Source: JAZDEL01 sp043820655
Lineage (GTDB): Archaea > Iainarchaeota > Iainarchaeia > Iainarchaeales > JAZDEL01
Assembly: GCA_043820655.1 (NCBI GenBank)
Contig: JBDRDO010000049.1
Span: 1-16,171, forward strand
Length of the DNA stretch: 16,171 nucleotides
Direction of reading: 5' to 3'
The notes beneath the pieces were generated by a model. It did no database searches, was not told the origin of the DNA, and worked only from the letters and a program-made list of their open reading frames with translations. Shown piece by piece: positions 8,117 to 14,850 of this stretch (its first letter is position 1; the number at the start of each line of letters is the position of its first letter). Position numbers and translations under genes: made by a program.

Positions 8117-8758
8117 ATGCTGCGGCGAAAAACTCGGATAAAAAATAAGGTTGGCAGCCTGACAAAACTTATTAAACGCGGCCCGTTCAATATATTTCTC
8201 GAAAACGCATATTACAAGAAGAGGGGCAAGCCTTGGCAAAAGGCGGTTAACCTGTGGAACCGACGACCGGGCGGATTCAGCAAACTAAAGGATGCGCCCG
8301 AAGGAACCAGCGTTTTTCTGCATACTCACAACCCCGCCGGCTCGTCTATTGGAGGGCCAGGCCGAATGGATGTTTTGATTGCGTTTCAGGGATTCAGAAC
8401 CGGCAAATACGAAATATTTGGTGTTTCACCAGTAATAGGCCTAAGGGGAAAGGAGATGGGCAGGGTTTTCCTGCGCCCGACCGCAGAAACGAAAAATATT
8501 CCATATACTGATGAATACGCTCAGGAATTAAATGAAAAATTCGAAATAATTGAGGGCTCACTTTTTGATTCGGCTTTCCACAATATGGAAAGTGGCATAG
8601 ATCCGCCCAAGGAAGCAGGCGATTTTTTCAAGTTGCGGGAAATAGCAGTCGCCAAATTCCTTATTAAAGAATTAAAACTTAAAATGCGCGCGGTGCCGAT
8701 GAAGGGCTACAGGTTCAACGAAGAGCGCTGGCGGTTTGAGAAAATAAGGAAAAAATAA
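8117..8758 (+). CDS. Unknown basic protein with a possible JAMM/JAB-like metal motif
   Basis: A 213-residue basic protein of no family I can name. The N-terminal 50 residues are rich in Lys and Arg. The most suggestive stretch is VFLHTHNPAG (66-75), followed by SSIGGPGRMD (76-85) and then two strands (VLIAF, YEIFGVSPV). JAMM/JAB proteases carry HxH-x7-S-x2-D after an upstream Glu; here H69, H71 and D85 are present with slightly longer spacing, and E29 could be the general base. This is a weak resemblance, not a firm assignment. The C-terminus is a basic helix ending RFEKIRKK. The next gene follows after 29 bases on the same strand. Confidence 0.75.
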   Translation: MLRRKTRIKNKVGSLTKLIKRGPFNIFLENAYYKKRGKPWQKAVNLWNRRPGGFSKLKDAPEGTSVFLHTHNPAGSSIGGPGRMDVLIAFQGFRTGKYEIFGVSPVIGLRGKEMGRVFLRPTAETKNIPYTDEYAQELNEKFEIIEGSLFDSAFHNMESGIDPPKEAGDFFKLREIAVAKFLIKELKLKMRAVPMKGYRFNEERWRFEKIRKK

Positions 8759-8787
8759 GTCAGGCAGTATAAATCGGGGATTGCGGC

Positions 8788-9258
8788 ATGTTTTCCAAAA
8801 TTAAATTTTCAGGAATATTCGCAAAATTAACAAAAAAGTTTAGGTGGAAAGGCAGAAAAACAAGGGCAGAAGCACTGGTTAAATACGAGCCCATTAAATA
8901 TATTCCTGCGAGGCTGCCCCCCAGAATGCCGCCAAAAGTACAGTTTGCGGAACTTCTGAAGCGCGTCGAGGCGACAATGGCGGGGAGGGGAATCAAAATT
9001 GACTACAGCTATACAAAAGAAACCAAGTACTTTCTCGGGATTAAGACAAGCGAAATGTACCTTAAAGGAAGCGCGCCGTATATTGATGTCATGCTGCATC
9101 CGCGGAAGGGCAGGAAACTCCTGCGGACTGCGTTAAAGGGGGCGCCGGAAGAAGTCATAAAGAGATACCTTGACGACCTGGAAAAAATAATAAAGAAATT
9201 TAAAAAAGATGCGGGGAAGAACTTTGAAAATATCAAGAGGAACTATTTCAGAAAATAA
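8788..9258 (+). CDS. Unknown small basic protein
   Basis: A 156-residue, strongly basic protein. Residues 1-25 form a Lys/Phe-rich amphipathic stretch, 37-50 are proline-rich (IKYIPARLPPRMPPKV), 50-105 look mixed alpha/beta, and the C-terminal 50 residues are a Lys-rich helix (EEVIKRYLDDLEKIIKKFKK at about 121-140). GGGGA lies seven bases before the ATG. It follows the 8117 gene after 29 bases, too close for an independent leaderless promoter: a TATAAAT at 8768-8774 is only 17 bases from the ATG. So it is probably co-transcribed. The charge could suit nucleic-acid or membrane-surface binding, which is inference only. Codons look more AT-rich than in the polymerase genes. Confidence 0.72.
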   Translation: MFSKIKFSGIFAKLTKKFRWKGRKTRAEALVKYEPIKYIPARLPPRMPPKVQFAELLKRVEATMAGRGIKIDYSYTKETKYFLGIKTSEMYLKGSAPYIDVMLHPRKGRKLLRTALKGAPEEVIKRYLDDLEKIIKKFKKDAGKNFENIKRNYFRK

Positions 9259-9275
9259 ACCCAATTAGTGGAAGT

Positions 9276-9292
9276 GGTTCGGTTCCGCAACC
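9276..9292 (+). repeat. Palindromic element upstream of orc1/cdc6
   Basis: An imperfect inverted repeat: outer arms GGTT (9276-9279) and AACC (9289-9292) enclose an inner CGG-TT-CCG (9280-9287), with one unpaired C at 9288. It ends nine bases before the likely TATA box of the initiator gene, in the right place for a regulatory protein, possibly the initiator itself. Confidence 0.4.
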
Positions 9293-9300
9293 CGCTGAAG

Positions 9301-9306
9301 TTATAA
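9301..9306 (+). promoter_or_regulatory. Putative TATA box for orc1/cdc6
   Basis: TTATAA, within the eight-base palindrome GTTATAAC (9300-9307), lies about 35 bases before the GTG at 9339. Transcription from about 9329 would give a leader of roughly ten bases. Confidence 0.4.
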
Positions 9307-9338
9307 CCTGTTTGTGCGTTTATGCATAAGGGATTTGT

Positions 9339-10550
9339 GTGGGGACGATTTCTCAGGGAATTTTTGAACGGGAGTTTGCGAAGGAAACCGTCTTTAAGGA
9401 CCGCAATCTGGTTACGCCGCACTACACCCCTGAGGTTCTGCCATTCAGGAATGAGCAGATAACTGAAATAAGCCAGAATGTTGCGCTTTGTTTGGGGGGA
9501 AAGAAGCCTGATAATTTATTCATTTACGGGAAGACAGGCACGGGGAAGACCTCTGTTGCGCGGAAAGTCGTGCAGGAACTGCTTGAATTTGCGGGGAAGA
9601 GGGGCGCAAGGATTGATGCCGCTTACGTTAACTGCAGGAACCACAACAGCAAGTACAGGGTACTTATAAAAATGGTGAAGGACTTTTATCCGGAAGAGAA
9701 TTTTATGGGTTTTAGTTCCGCGTTTATTTACGAGAAATTGATTGATTATGTAAGTGAGGGGAATACCCTTGTTGTTGTCCTGGATGAGATAGACAAGACG
9801 CGTGACTTGGACGACCTTATCTATGCACTCACGCGTGCGAATGATGAACTGAAAAAGGGAAGCATTTCGGTAATCGGAATCTCGAACAACCTTGTGTTCA
9901 AGGACAGGCTTGACCCGCGCACCAAAAGCTCCCTTTGCGAAAGGGAAATGGTTTTTGCCCCCTACAATGCCGAGGAGTTGCGCGAAATTTTAACACAGAG
10001 AGTTGAACTTGCCTTCAGGCACGGGGTTGTTGAGGAATCCGCAATTAACCTTGCCTCAGGGATTGCCGCGCAGGAGAGCGGGGATGCAAGGACTGCCGTG
10101 ATGCTTCTGCTGCGCGCGGGGGAAATTGCGGATTCGAAAGGCGGGGATAATGTTACGGATGAAGAAGTTAAGAAGGCGAAAAGGAAAGTGGAGGAGGAAA
10201 TCATTTACAATATGGTGAGTACTCTCCCTGAGCAGCAGCAGATGGTTATTTATGCGATTGCGGATTTGACGCTTGACGGCAAGCCTGTGAGAAAGGTTAC
10301 AGGCGCCGTGGAGGAGGGTTTGCTTTATTCGGGAGGGGTTTATGAACGGTATGCCAAGCTTGCGAAGAAATACGGGAAGAGTTCTGTAAGCGCGCGGTGG
10401 TACAGGGATTATATTAAGGAACTTGAGATGTACGGGCTGATTTTAACAAGCGCTTCCGGCAAGGGCGTGAAGGGGCAGACAACGCTTATAAAACTTGCAA
10501 CAGATGCGAAGAAGATTAGGGACATGCTGGGAAAGGAGTTCGGGGCGTGA
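9339..10550 (+). CDS. cdc6: Orc1/Cdc6 replication initiator (AAA+ ATPase)
   Basis: Archaeal Orc1/Cdc6, which binds origin repeats and helps load the MCM helicase. The 403 residues match the family length. AAA+ motifs in order: Walker A GKTGTGKTS (64-72), Walker B VVVLDEID (145-152), sensor 1 GISNN (180-184), the LDPRTKSSL segment (191-199) and sensor 2 GDARTA (248-253). The C-terminal third (about 290-403) is the winged-helix DNA-binding domain, with the typical YERYAKLAKKYG (335-346). The start is a GTG at 9339, with AAGGGA (9328-9333) five bases upstream. Archaeal origins often lie beside this gene; only 80 bases separate it from the upstream ORF, so any origin here would be compact or elsewhere. 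It ends 15 bases from the convergent gene at 10566. Confidence 0.95.
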   Translation: MGTISQGIFEREFAKETVFKDRNLVTPHYTPEVLPFRNEQITEISQNVALCLGGKKPDNLFIYGKTGTGKTSVARKVVQELLEFAGKRGARIDAAYVNCRNHNSKYRVLIKMVKDFYPEENFMGFSSAFIYEKLIDYVSEGNTLVVVLDEIDKTRDLDDLIYALTRANDELKKGSISVIGISNNLVFKDRLDPRTKSSLCEREMVFAPYNAEELREILTQRVELAFRHGVVEESAINLASGIAAQESGDARTAVMLLLRAGEIADSKGGDNVTDEEVKKAKRKVEEEIIYNMVSTLPEQQQMVIYAIADLTLDGKPVRKVTGAVEEGLLYSGGVYERYAKLAKKYGKSSVSARWYRDYIKELEMYGLILTSASGKGVKGQTTLIKLATDAKKIRDMLGKEFGA

Positions 10551-10565
10551 GTTGCTTGTTTGCAA

Positions 10566-10727
10566 TTAATCTGCAAACATCTTTTTTATTCCGCTAATCA
10601 CTTCATCAAAATAAGCGTTAGCCGCCTCTACTTTTTTCGGGTTGGTTTTTCTTTTCTTTGCCCTCTCGGCGAATTCATTCCGTGCCTCCTGCACCGCGCC
10701 CAGCAGGAGTTTCATTTTTTTTCTCAT
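10566..10727 (-). CDS. Short ORF, likely C-terminal part of the gene at 11013 in another frame
   Basis: From the minus-strand ATG at 10727 (or 10715) to a TAA at 10566-10568 there is an open frame of 53 or 49 codons. It reads as a charged helix: LLLGAVQEARNEFAERAKKR, then KTNPKKVEAANAYFDEVISG and IKKMFAD. It overlaps the tail of the upstream ORF. Removing one A from the run of eight A on the minus strand (10715-10722) would fuse it directly to the upstream protein after FRDEKK, replacing a Gly-rich 15-residue tail. It may therefore be a displaced C-terminus, or a small gene translated by overlap. No family recognised. Confidence 0.5.
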   Translation of the reverse strand: MRKKMKLLLGAVQEARNEFAERAKKRKTNPKKVEAANAYFDEVISGIKKMFAD

Positions 10728-11013
10728 CCCTGAATTTATACTCCCCCATGCCTTCGTTTAGCATTTTCAACTTCCTGAACAATAGTCCGTAATCCGGCTC
10801 CCTCCCGAACTTTGAAATTTTCACTTTGCCAGGAAACCCGCGGCGCACCACATATTTTGCGAGTTCGCTGTAGTGTAGTTTCGCTCCGCGCGAGATTTCC
10901 CTAAGGGTTTTGATGTCTGTGGGAAAGCCGAACTCCAGCATTTCGGGCATTGTGCCACCCTTAGAACGCATCGTTTCTATCCTTTTGCGGTAGTGGTCTT
11001 TGCTGAGTGCCAT
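10675..11013 (-). CDS. Small basic protein, possibly DNA-binding, with probable frame break near its end
   Basis: A 112-residue ORF. Residues 1-95 are convincing protein: a basic N-terminus, then TLREISRGAKLHYSELAKYV (36-55), which could be a helix-turn-helix, then basic segments around KVKISKFGREPDYGLLFRKL (63-82). The last 15 residues (NETPAGRGAGGTE) lie after a run of eight A and look unlike the rest, whereas another frame continues with helical sequence to 10566. The full protein may be about 145 residues. The promoter at 11038-11066 contains a palindromic element between the TATA box and the likely transcription start, which would suit autoregulation if this is a DNA-binding protein. No family recognised. 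Confidence 0.68.
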   Translation of the reverse strand: MALSKDHYRKRIETMRSKGGTMPEMLEFGFPTDIKTLREISRGAKLHYSELAKYVVRRGFPGKVKISKFGREPDYGLLFRKLKMLNEGMGEYKFRDEKKNETPAGRGAGGTE

Positions 11014-11037
11014 CCAAGAAGCCCCTGCGGTATGCTT

Positions 11038-11058
11038 TGATAGATGACTACTATCATC
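11038..11058 (-). promoter_or_regulatory. Overlapping inverted repeats, probable operator
   Basis: Two interrupted palindromes overlap here: TGATAG-N7-CTATCA (11038-11056) and GATGA-N6-TCATC (11043-11058). They fall between the TATA box (11060-11066) and the expected transcription start near 11037 of the gene starting at 11013, where archaeal repressors commonly bind. Confidence 0.5.
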
Positions 11059-11059
11059 C

Positions 11060-11066
11060 TATTTAA
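11060..11066 (-). promoter_or_regulatory. Putative TATA box for the gene at 11013
   Basis: TTAAATA on the minus strand. The expected transcription start is near 11037, giving a leader of about 24 bases. Confidence 0.45.
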
Positions 11067-11099
11067 CCTTATGGGAACCGCCCCTTTATCTGCACGCGG

Positions 11100-11888
11100 T
11101 CAGCAGCAGCTTGTTTTCCATTCCATCAGGCACCCATCACATGAGAAATTGTAGTCCTCGACAGTCGAGTAGAATGTTTCGCAGTCCGTCTGCTTTTGCC
11201 CGGTTCCGTTAAGCGAGAGATAATAGGAAACCGGGCTTTCGCAGGAGCATGTGCTTGTGCTTTGTGTTGCCATAATTGCATTCGCGAGCTCTTCGGGAAT
11301 TTCAACGGATTGTTTTTCCTCTTCCGTCTGGACTCTGCCGGCAAGCATGGTGTCGTAGTAAGAGGTACTGCTCCAGCCGTCAAAGCATTCGGGCTCGCCC
11401 CTGTCCGCACATCCCCTTGCGGTGCGGATTTTTTCGGAAAATTCGCGGTCCGCCTCACACAGGCGGGGTATTTTTTCGGAATTGTCTTCCCTAATCACGC
11501 ATTTGAACTTTTCATAAATTTTTCCTGTCGAGCCCGCGGGGCATTCGCATTCCCTTTCAGCATACTCCCTGTTCAGTTCGCATATGCTTGCAACACACAC
11601 CCCTTCTCTGCAGGCGGGCTTGGAAGGCGGGGAAACACAACCATAAACGCAGCCCAACGGCTGTGCCGAATGGTAATCTGAGACGAGCTTTTCAAGGCGG
11701 TCGAGTTCGGCTTTGTTCACGTAGCTGCCGCAGCCGAAGGGGCAGCCGAAAATTTCCATAACGCAGTCGCTGTCCACGGAACAATAATTCGCCTTTTTTA
11801 TCTCATCATTTATCTGCCCCCCGGAAAGGCAGCCGCCAAGTGCGACAGTTGCGGCAAGAAGGCAGGCCAACAAAACCACGGTTCTCAT
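11100..11888 (-). CDS. Cysteine-rich lipoprotein, function unknown
   Basis: A 262-residue exported protein. Residues 1-19 are a hydrophobic signal peptide ending in the lipobox LGGC (17-20), so Cys20 is the likely lipidation site and the protein should sit on the outside of the membrane. Another 22 cysteines follow, an even number that would allow eleven disulfides. The first module, YCSVDSDCVMEIFGCPFGC (35-53) followed by VNK, is a cysteine pattern I have seen in archaeal and bacterial secreted proteins; a second group lies at 80-116 and the protein ends SCC. Function cannot be deduced; ligand binding or a role in cell-surface contact are possibilities. A TATA box lies about 36 bases upstream of the ATG at 11888, so the leader is about ten bases. 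Confidence 0.82.
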   Translation of the reverse strand: MRTVVLLACLLAATVALGGCLSGGQINDEIKKANYCSVDSDCVMEIFGCPFGCGSYVNKAELDRLEKLVSDYHSAQPLGCVYGCVSPPSKPACREGVCVASICELNREYAERECECPAGSTGKIYEKFKCVIREDNSEKIPRLCEADREFSEKIRTARGCADRGEPECFDGWSSTSYYDTMLAGRVQTEEEKQSVEIPEELANAIMATQSTSTCSCESPVSYYLSLNGTGQKQTDCETFYSTVEDYNFSCDGCLMEWKTSCC

Positions 11889-11919
11889 TTAAACGCCGTT
11901 ATTGATTAATCCAAACTAC

Positions 11920-11928
11920 TATATAAAA
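11920..11928 (-). promoter_or_regulatory. TATA box for the lipoprotein gene
   Basis: TTTTATATA on the minus strand, centred about 36 bases before the ATG at 11888. It lies in the 51-base gap after the helicase gene, so the lipoprotein probably has its own promoter. Confidence 0.5.
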
Positions 11929-11939
11929 ACTCGGTTTTG

Positions 11940-14045
11940 CTAACTGAACTGCCCCTTTACCTGCGCCGCAACCTTCGGGCCGAGAATCCTGCCCAAATCG
12001 CGCACGTCGATTTTCTTCAGCTCCGCGATTGTGCGGACATTGCTTCTCCACAGGCGGCGTGCCCTTACGCGCCCTATGCCGCGCACCTCAACAAGCGGCA
12101 GGAGTTCCTCCCTCACGCCGTACTTGAGGCGCTTGCGCAGGCGGTTCAGGGGAACGAAGTGTAAATTAAGGTCAAGCAGGCGGGTTAATTCAACAGCGCA
12201 GTATGAGAGCCAGTCTAAAATCTGCAGCTTGTTGTGCAGAATTCCTGGCTGGACATTGTACTCAGACATGAGGTTTTGTTCCGTTACTTCATCAAGCCAG
12301 TCCTGCATTAAGAGTGCGGAATTGAACTTATTGAGGAGTGAATTGTCCGCGTACATTTCAATGTCCAGATTTATGGGCAATTCTAATTTGTGCTCCTGCA
12401 GTTGCTCCCATAATTCAGGTTCCTTCTTTTTTGGCACCCCTAGCCAGGGAAGGAATTCATAACAGCTTGTTAATGTGAATAAATAGGACATAAGCGCGGT
12501 TTTGCCGAGCTTGAATGCCTCAAGCATTTTGTGCGCGGAATTCGGGTCCAAATAAAGCTCGGAAACGCGCATTCCGAGTTTTGTGGGAGTTATGCGCTTG
12601 CCATCGTAATTTATGAATGCCCAGTCCCTGAGTTCGTCAAGGAGCTCGGTCATTTTTGCAAAGAGCACGTCCATATTGCCGTACTGCTTTGCGTAAAATG
12701 TTCGGGAGAAGAATTTTTCCATGCTTTCCAAATCAAAAACAAAATTTGTTGCAATTGCGCCGAGGAGGTGTGTGCGAAGTATGGGTTCTATGCCGAGGCG
12801 CGATTTTACAGGCTCAATTTCCCCTTCTACATAACGCTCCATTAATTCCTCCGCCTCCAGATCAGAGCGCGCGAGCAATACTGCCCTGCCTTCATTGTCA
12901 AATTTCGGCCTGCCTGCCCTGCCGCTCATTTGCTTGTACTCGGAAACAGGAATTCTTTCCATTCCGTGCATGCCGAATCTGTAAAGAGTGGGGATAATTA
13001 CTGTGTGGGCAGGCAGGTTTATTCCTGCGGCAAGTGTGGGGGTGGATGAGATTACTTTAAGATGCCTGTTTCTAAATAAATCCTCAAGCATTGTGCGCTG
13101 TTTCTGCATAAGGCCTGCATTGTGGAAGGAAACCCCGCTGCGGACAAGAGAGGCAAGCTGCCTGCACTGTTCAGTAGGGCTTTCCAAGGCGTTTTCAATT
13201 TCATCTGCCTTTTTTAACAAAAATTCTTTTTCCTTTGGCAAAAGGTTCTTTGCTACTGTAGATGAAAGGCGCTTTGCAATGCCTGCCGAGTTTCTGCGCG
13301 TTCCCGCGAAAACAAGTGCCTGCTTGCCTTTTTTGATTGTGTCAAGCACCAGTGAAGTTATGGCATCAGTATCAGGCTCTATGACATCTGATTTTTCCTG
13401 CGGATATGTGATTTCATCCGCGAAATACACGCCTTCCTGCAGTTTCACAGGCCTGTAGTTTGATTCTATTAGTTCGGCATCCATCCATTCTGCAAGTTCC
13501 TTTGAATTGGGGATTGTTGCGGAAAGCGCCAAAACCTGCATTTTCGGGTTCATTGAGCGCAGTTTTGCAATAACCATTTCTATTGTCGGGCCGCGGTCGC
13601 TCCCTATGGTGTGGACTTCATCAATTACAAGCAGGCCGATTTGCGAGAGCCATTCTGCGTTGTGGCGCAGGAGGGAATCTAATTTTTCATATGTTGTGAA
13701 GATAAGGTCAAATCGCGAGAGGTGTTTACTGCTGGAATCAAAGTCGCCTGTGCTTATTGTGAACTTAATATTGAGTTCCTTGGCGTATTTATTACGGAAA
13801 TCGGAATAATGCTCGTTTGCAAGTGCGCGCAAAGGGCAGGTGTAAATTACCTTCTTTTTGTTGTTTATTATGCTGTTTAAGGCGCAGAGCTCGGAAATCA
13901 CTGTTTTTCCGCTTGCTGTGGGGGCGCTGAGCACAATATTGCGCTCATAAAGCGGCTTTGAAAGCACTGCAAGCTGCATTGGATTGAATTCAGTGAAATT
14001 GTTCAGTTCCTTTACCTTTTGCTCAATATTCATTTTCTCAGGCAT
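11940..14045 (-). CDS. hel308: Hel308-like superfamily 2 (Ski2) DNA helicase
   Basis: A 701-residue ATP-dependent helicase of the Ski2/Hel308 group, which in archaea unwinds lagging-strand and fork structures for repair and restart. Motifs in order: FNPMQ (20-24), motif I APTASGKT (41-48), TCPLRALANEH (69-79), DEVH (142-145), SAT (175-177), LVFAGTRR (244-251), TPTLAAGIN (335-343) and QMSGRAGRP (372-380). Winged-helix and ratchet domains follow, and the C-terminus carries a helix-hairpin-helix (VRGIGRVRARRL, 654-665). Length fits Hel308. I set the start at the ATG at 14045, because a TATA box is centred 26 bases upstream; an in-frame start at 14111 would place that promoter inside the gene and add 22 unconserved residues. 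The ATG at residue 5 is also possible. Confidence 0.9.
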   Translation of the reverse strand: MPEKMNIEQKVKELNNFTEFNPMQLAVLSKPLYERNIVLSAPTASGKTVISELCALNSIINNKKKVIYTCPLRALANEHYSDFRNKYAKELNIKFTISTGDFDSSSKHLSRFDLIFTTYEKLDSLLRHNAEWLSQIGLLVIDEVHTIGSDRGPTIEMVIAKLRSMNPKMQVLALSATIPNSKELAEWMDAELIESNYRPVKLQEGVYFADEITYPQEKSDVIEPDTDAITSLVLDTIKKGKQALVFAGTRRNSAGIAKRLSSTVAKNLLPKEKEFLLKKADEIENALESPTEQCRQLASLVRSGVSFHNAGLMQKQRTMLEDLFRNRHLKVISSTPTLAAGINLPAHTVIIPTLYRFGMHGMERIPVSEYKQMSGRAGRPKFDNEGRAVLLARSDLEAEELMERYVEGEIEPVKSRLGIEPILRTHLLGAIATNFVFDLESMEKFFSRTFYAKQYGNMDVLFAKMTELLDELRDWAFINYDGKRITPTKLGMRVSELYLDPNSAHKMLEAFKLGKTALMSYLFTLTSCYEFLPWLGVPKKKEPELWEQLQEHKLELPINLDIEMYADNSLLNKFNSALLMQDWLDEVTEQNLMSEYNVQPGILHNKLQILDWLSYCAVELTRLLDLNLHFVPLNRLRKRLKYGVREELLPLVEVRGIGRVRARRLWRSNVRTIAELKKIDVRDLGRILGPKVAAQVKGQFS

Positions 14046-14066
14046 CTGAAAATTATGCTTGTAATC

Positions 14067-14075
14067 AAATATAAA
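14067..14075 (-). promoter_or_regulatory. TATA box for hel308 (leaderless)
   Basis: TTTATATTT on the minus strand, centred 26 bases before the ATG at 14045. It fixes the probable start of the helicase and implies a leaderless mRNA. It shares the 99-base divergent region with the RHH promoter. Confidence 0.6.
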
Positions 14076-14114
14076 GGAATTGAGACCAGTTTTCCGGTGC
14101 GGAAACCGCAAACC

Positions 14115-14121
14115 TTAATAA
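14115..14121 (+). promoter_or_regulatory. TATA box for the RHH gene (leaderless)
   Basis: TTAATAA is centred 27 bases before the ATG at 14145. Its last three bases overlap the first half-site of the operator, so a bound repressor would block TBP or TFB access. Confidence 0.55.
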
Positions 14122-14144
14122 CACTTCGTGTTACAAAGTAACAC
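14119..14144 (+). promoter_or_regulatory. Three-half-site operator next to the RHH start codon
   Basis: Three alternating half-sites lie in a row: TAACAC (14119-14124), GTGTTAC (14128-14134) and GTAACAC (14138-14144), each separated by three bases. The last two form a perfect 7-bp inverted repeat, the first two a perfect 6-bp one. The array runs from the TATA box to the base before the ATG. Such tandem short sites are typical of ribbon-helix-helix repressors that bind cooperatively as dimers, so autoregulation by the adjacent protein is the simplest reading. Confidence 0.65.
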
Positions 14145-14447
14145 ATGGAATATGTAAGCCTAAAACTGGAAGAGCGGGTGCTGAAGGAAGTGGAGAAGGG
14201 AATGAAGGAATTCCACTACAGCACAAGGTCTGATTTCCTCAGAGATGCGATAAGGGAGAAGCTTGCCGCGCTGGATAAAAAGCGCGAGGAAAAGAGGGGA
14301 TGGGAGGCGCTTTTTGCCGCAAAGGGGATGTTTAAGGGCAAGGGAAAGTTCAAAACCGATGAGGAATTCCATGCATGGAGGAGCGGGGAAGGGAGCGGGG
14401 AACTGAAGAAATGGCTTAATGAGAAGCACGGCTTCAATCTAAAGTGA
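14145..14447 (+). CDS. Ribbon-helix-helix protein, probable antitoxin
   Basis: A 100-residue protein. The N-terminus, MEYVSLKLEERVLKEVEKGM (1-20), gives the beta strand and first helix of a ribbon-helix-helix (CopG/ParD-like) DNA-binding fold, and STRSDFLRDAIREKL (26-40) the turn and second helix. Residues 41-100 are a basic, Gly-containing extension (GMFKGKGKFKTDEEFHAW at 61-78), the usual place for toxin binding in RHH antitoxins. The promoter carries a three-half-site operator, supporting autoregulation. The neighbouring PIN gene runs in the opposite direction and overlaps its end by 14 bases. That is unlike normal vapBC operons, where the antitoxin precedes the toxin on one transcript, so the pairing is inference. 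Confidence 0.85.
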   Translation: MEYVSLKLEERVLKEVEKGMKEFHYSTRSDFLRDAIREKLAALDKKREEKRGWEALFAAKGMFKGKGKFKTDEEFHAWRSGEGSGELKKWLNEKHGFNLK

Positions 14448-14850
14448 TTTCCTCGGGCGCCATTGATTCCACGATATCCGTAAGTTCGCGGAAGTGCCAA
14501 TCCCTTGTAACCACCAGCGCGGTATTGTCCCTCGCTATTATTGCGTGGAAAACATCGTTAAACGGTAGCTGCCGCTCTCTGGAAATGCGTTCCGCCTCTT
14601 TTGCCTGCGCCTCGGAGAAAGCAACCTTAAGGATGGTGCCGCGGAACGAGGAAAATGCCTCTTCCAGGCGCGCTTTTGGGATTCCTATCAATTCCCTCAG
14701 GACAATATCTGAATAGAGGACTTTGCACTTGTGCTTTTCGCAATCCTTGAGGAACATGAATGCCAAATCACCGAGCGGCCTGATGCCGTCGCCGCGGGCG
14801 CCGAAATAATCCATCCAGATTGAGGTGTCGAGGTAAAACCTGCGTGCCAT
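14434..14850 (-). CDS. PIN-domain protein, probable VapC-like RNase toxin
   Basis: A 138-residue PIN-domain protein, the usual size for VapC toxins, which cleave RNA with Mg2+ at an acidic site. The expected acidic residues are visible: D8 in YLDTSIW (6-12), E53 in LRELIG (51-56), D99 in FNDVFHA (97-103) and D117 in TRDWHF (115-120). The active site therefore looks complete. A TATA-like TTTTTAAA is centred 26 bases upstream of the ATG at 14850, so it has its own leaderless promoter and is not co-transcribed with the RHH gene, whose 3' end it overlaps tail to tail. The RHH operator motif is not repeated upstream of it. It could also be a solitary PIN nuclease. Confidence 0.88.
   Translation of the reverse strand: MARRFYLDTSIWMDYFGARGDGIRPLGDLAFMFLKDCEKHKCKVLYSDIVLRELIGIPKARLEEAFSSFRGTILKVAFSEAQAKEAERISRERQLPFNDVFHAIIARDNTALVVTRDWHFRELTDIVESMAPEEITLD

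Noticed and set aside
14046..14111. Longer Hel308 N-terminus starting at 14111
   Set aside because: The TATA box at 14067-14075 would lie inside the gene and is at ideal distance from the ATG at 14045.
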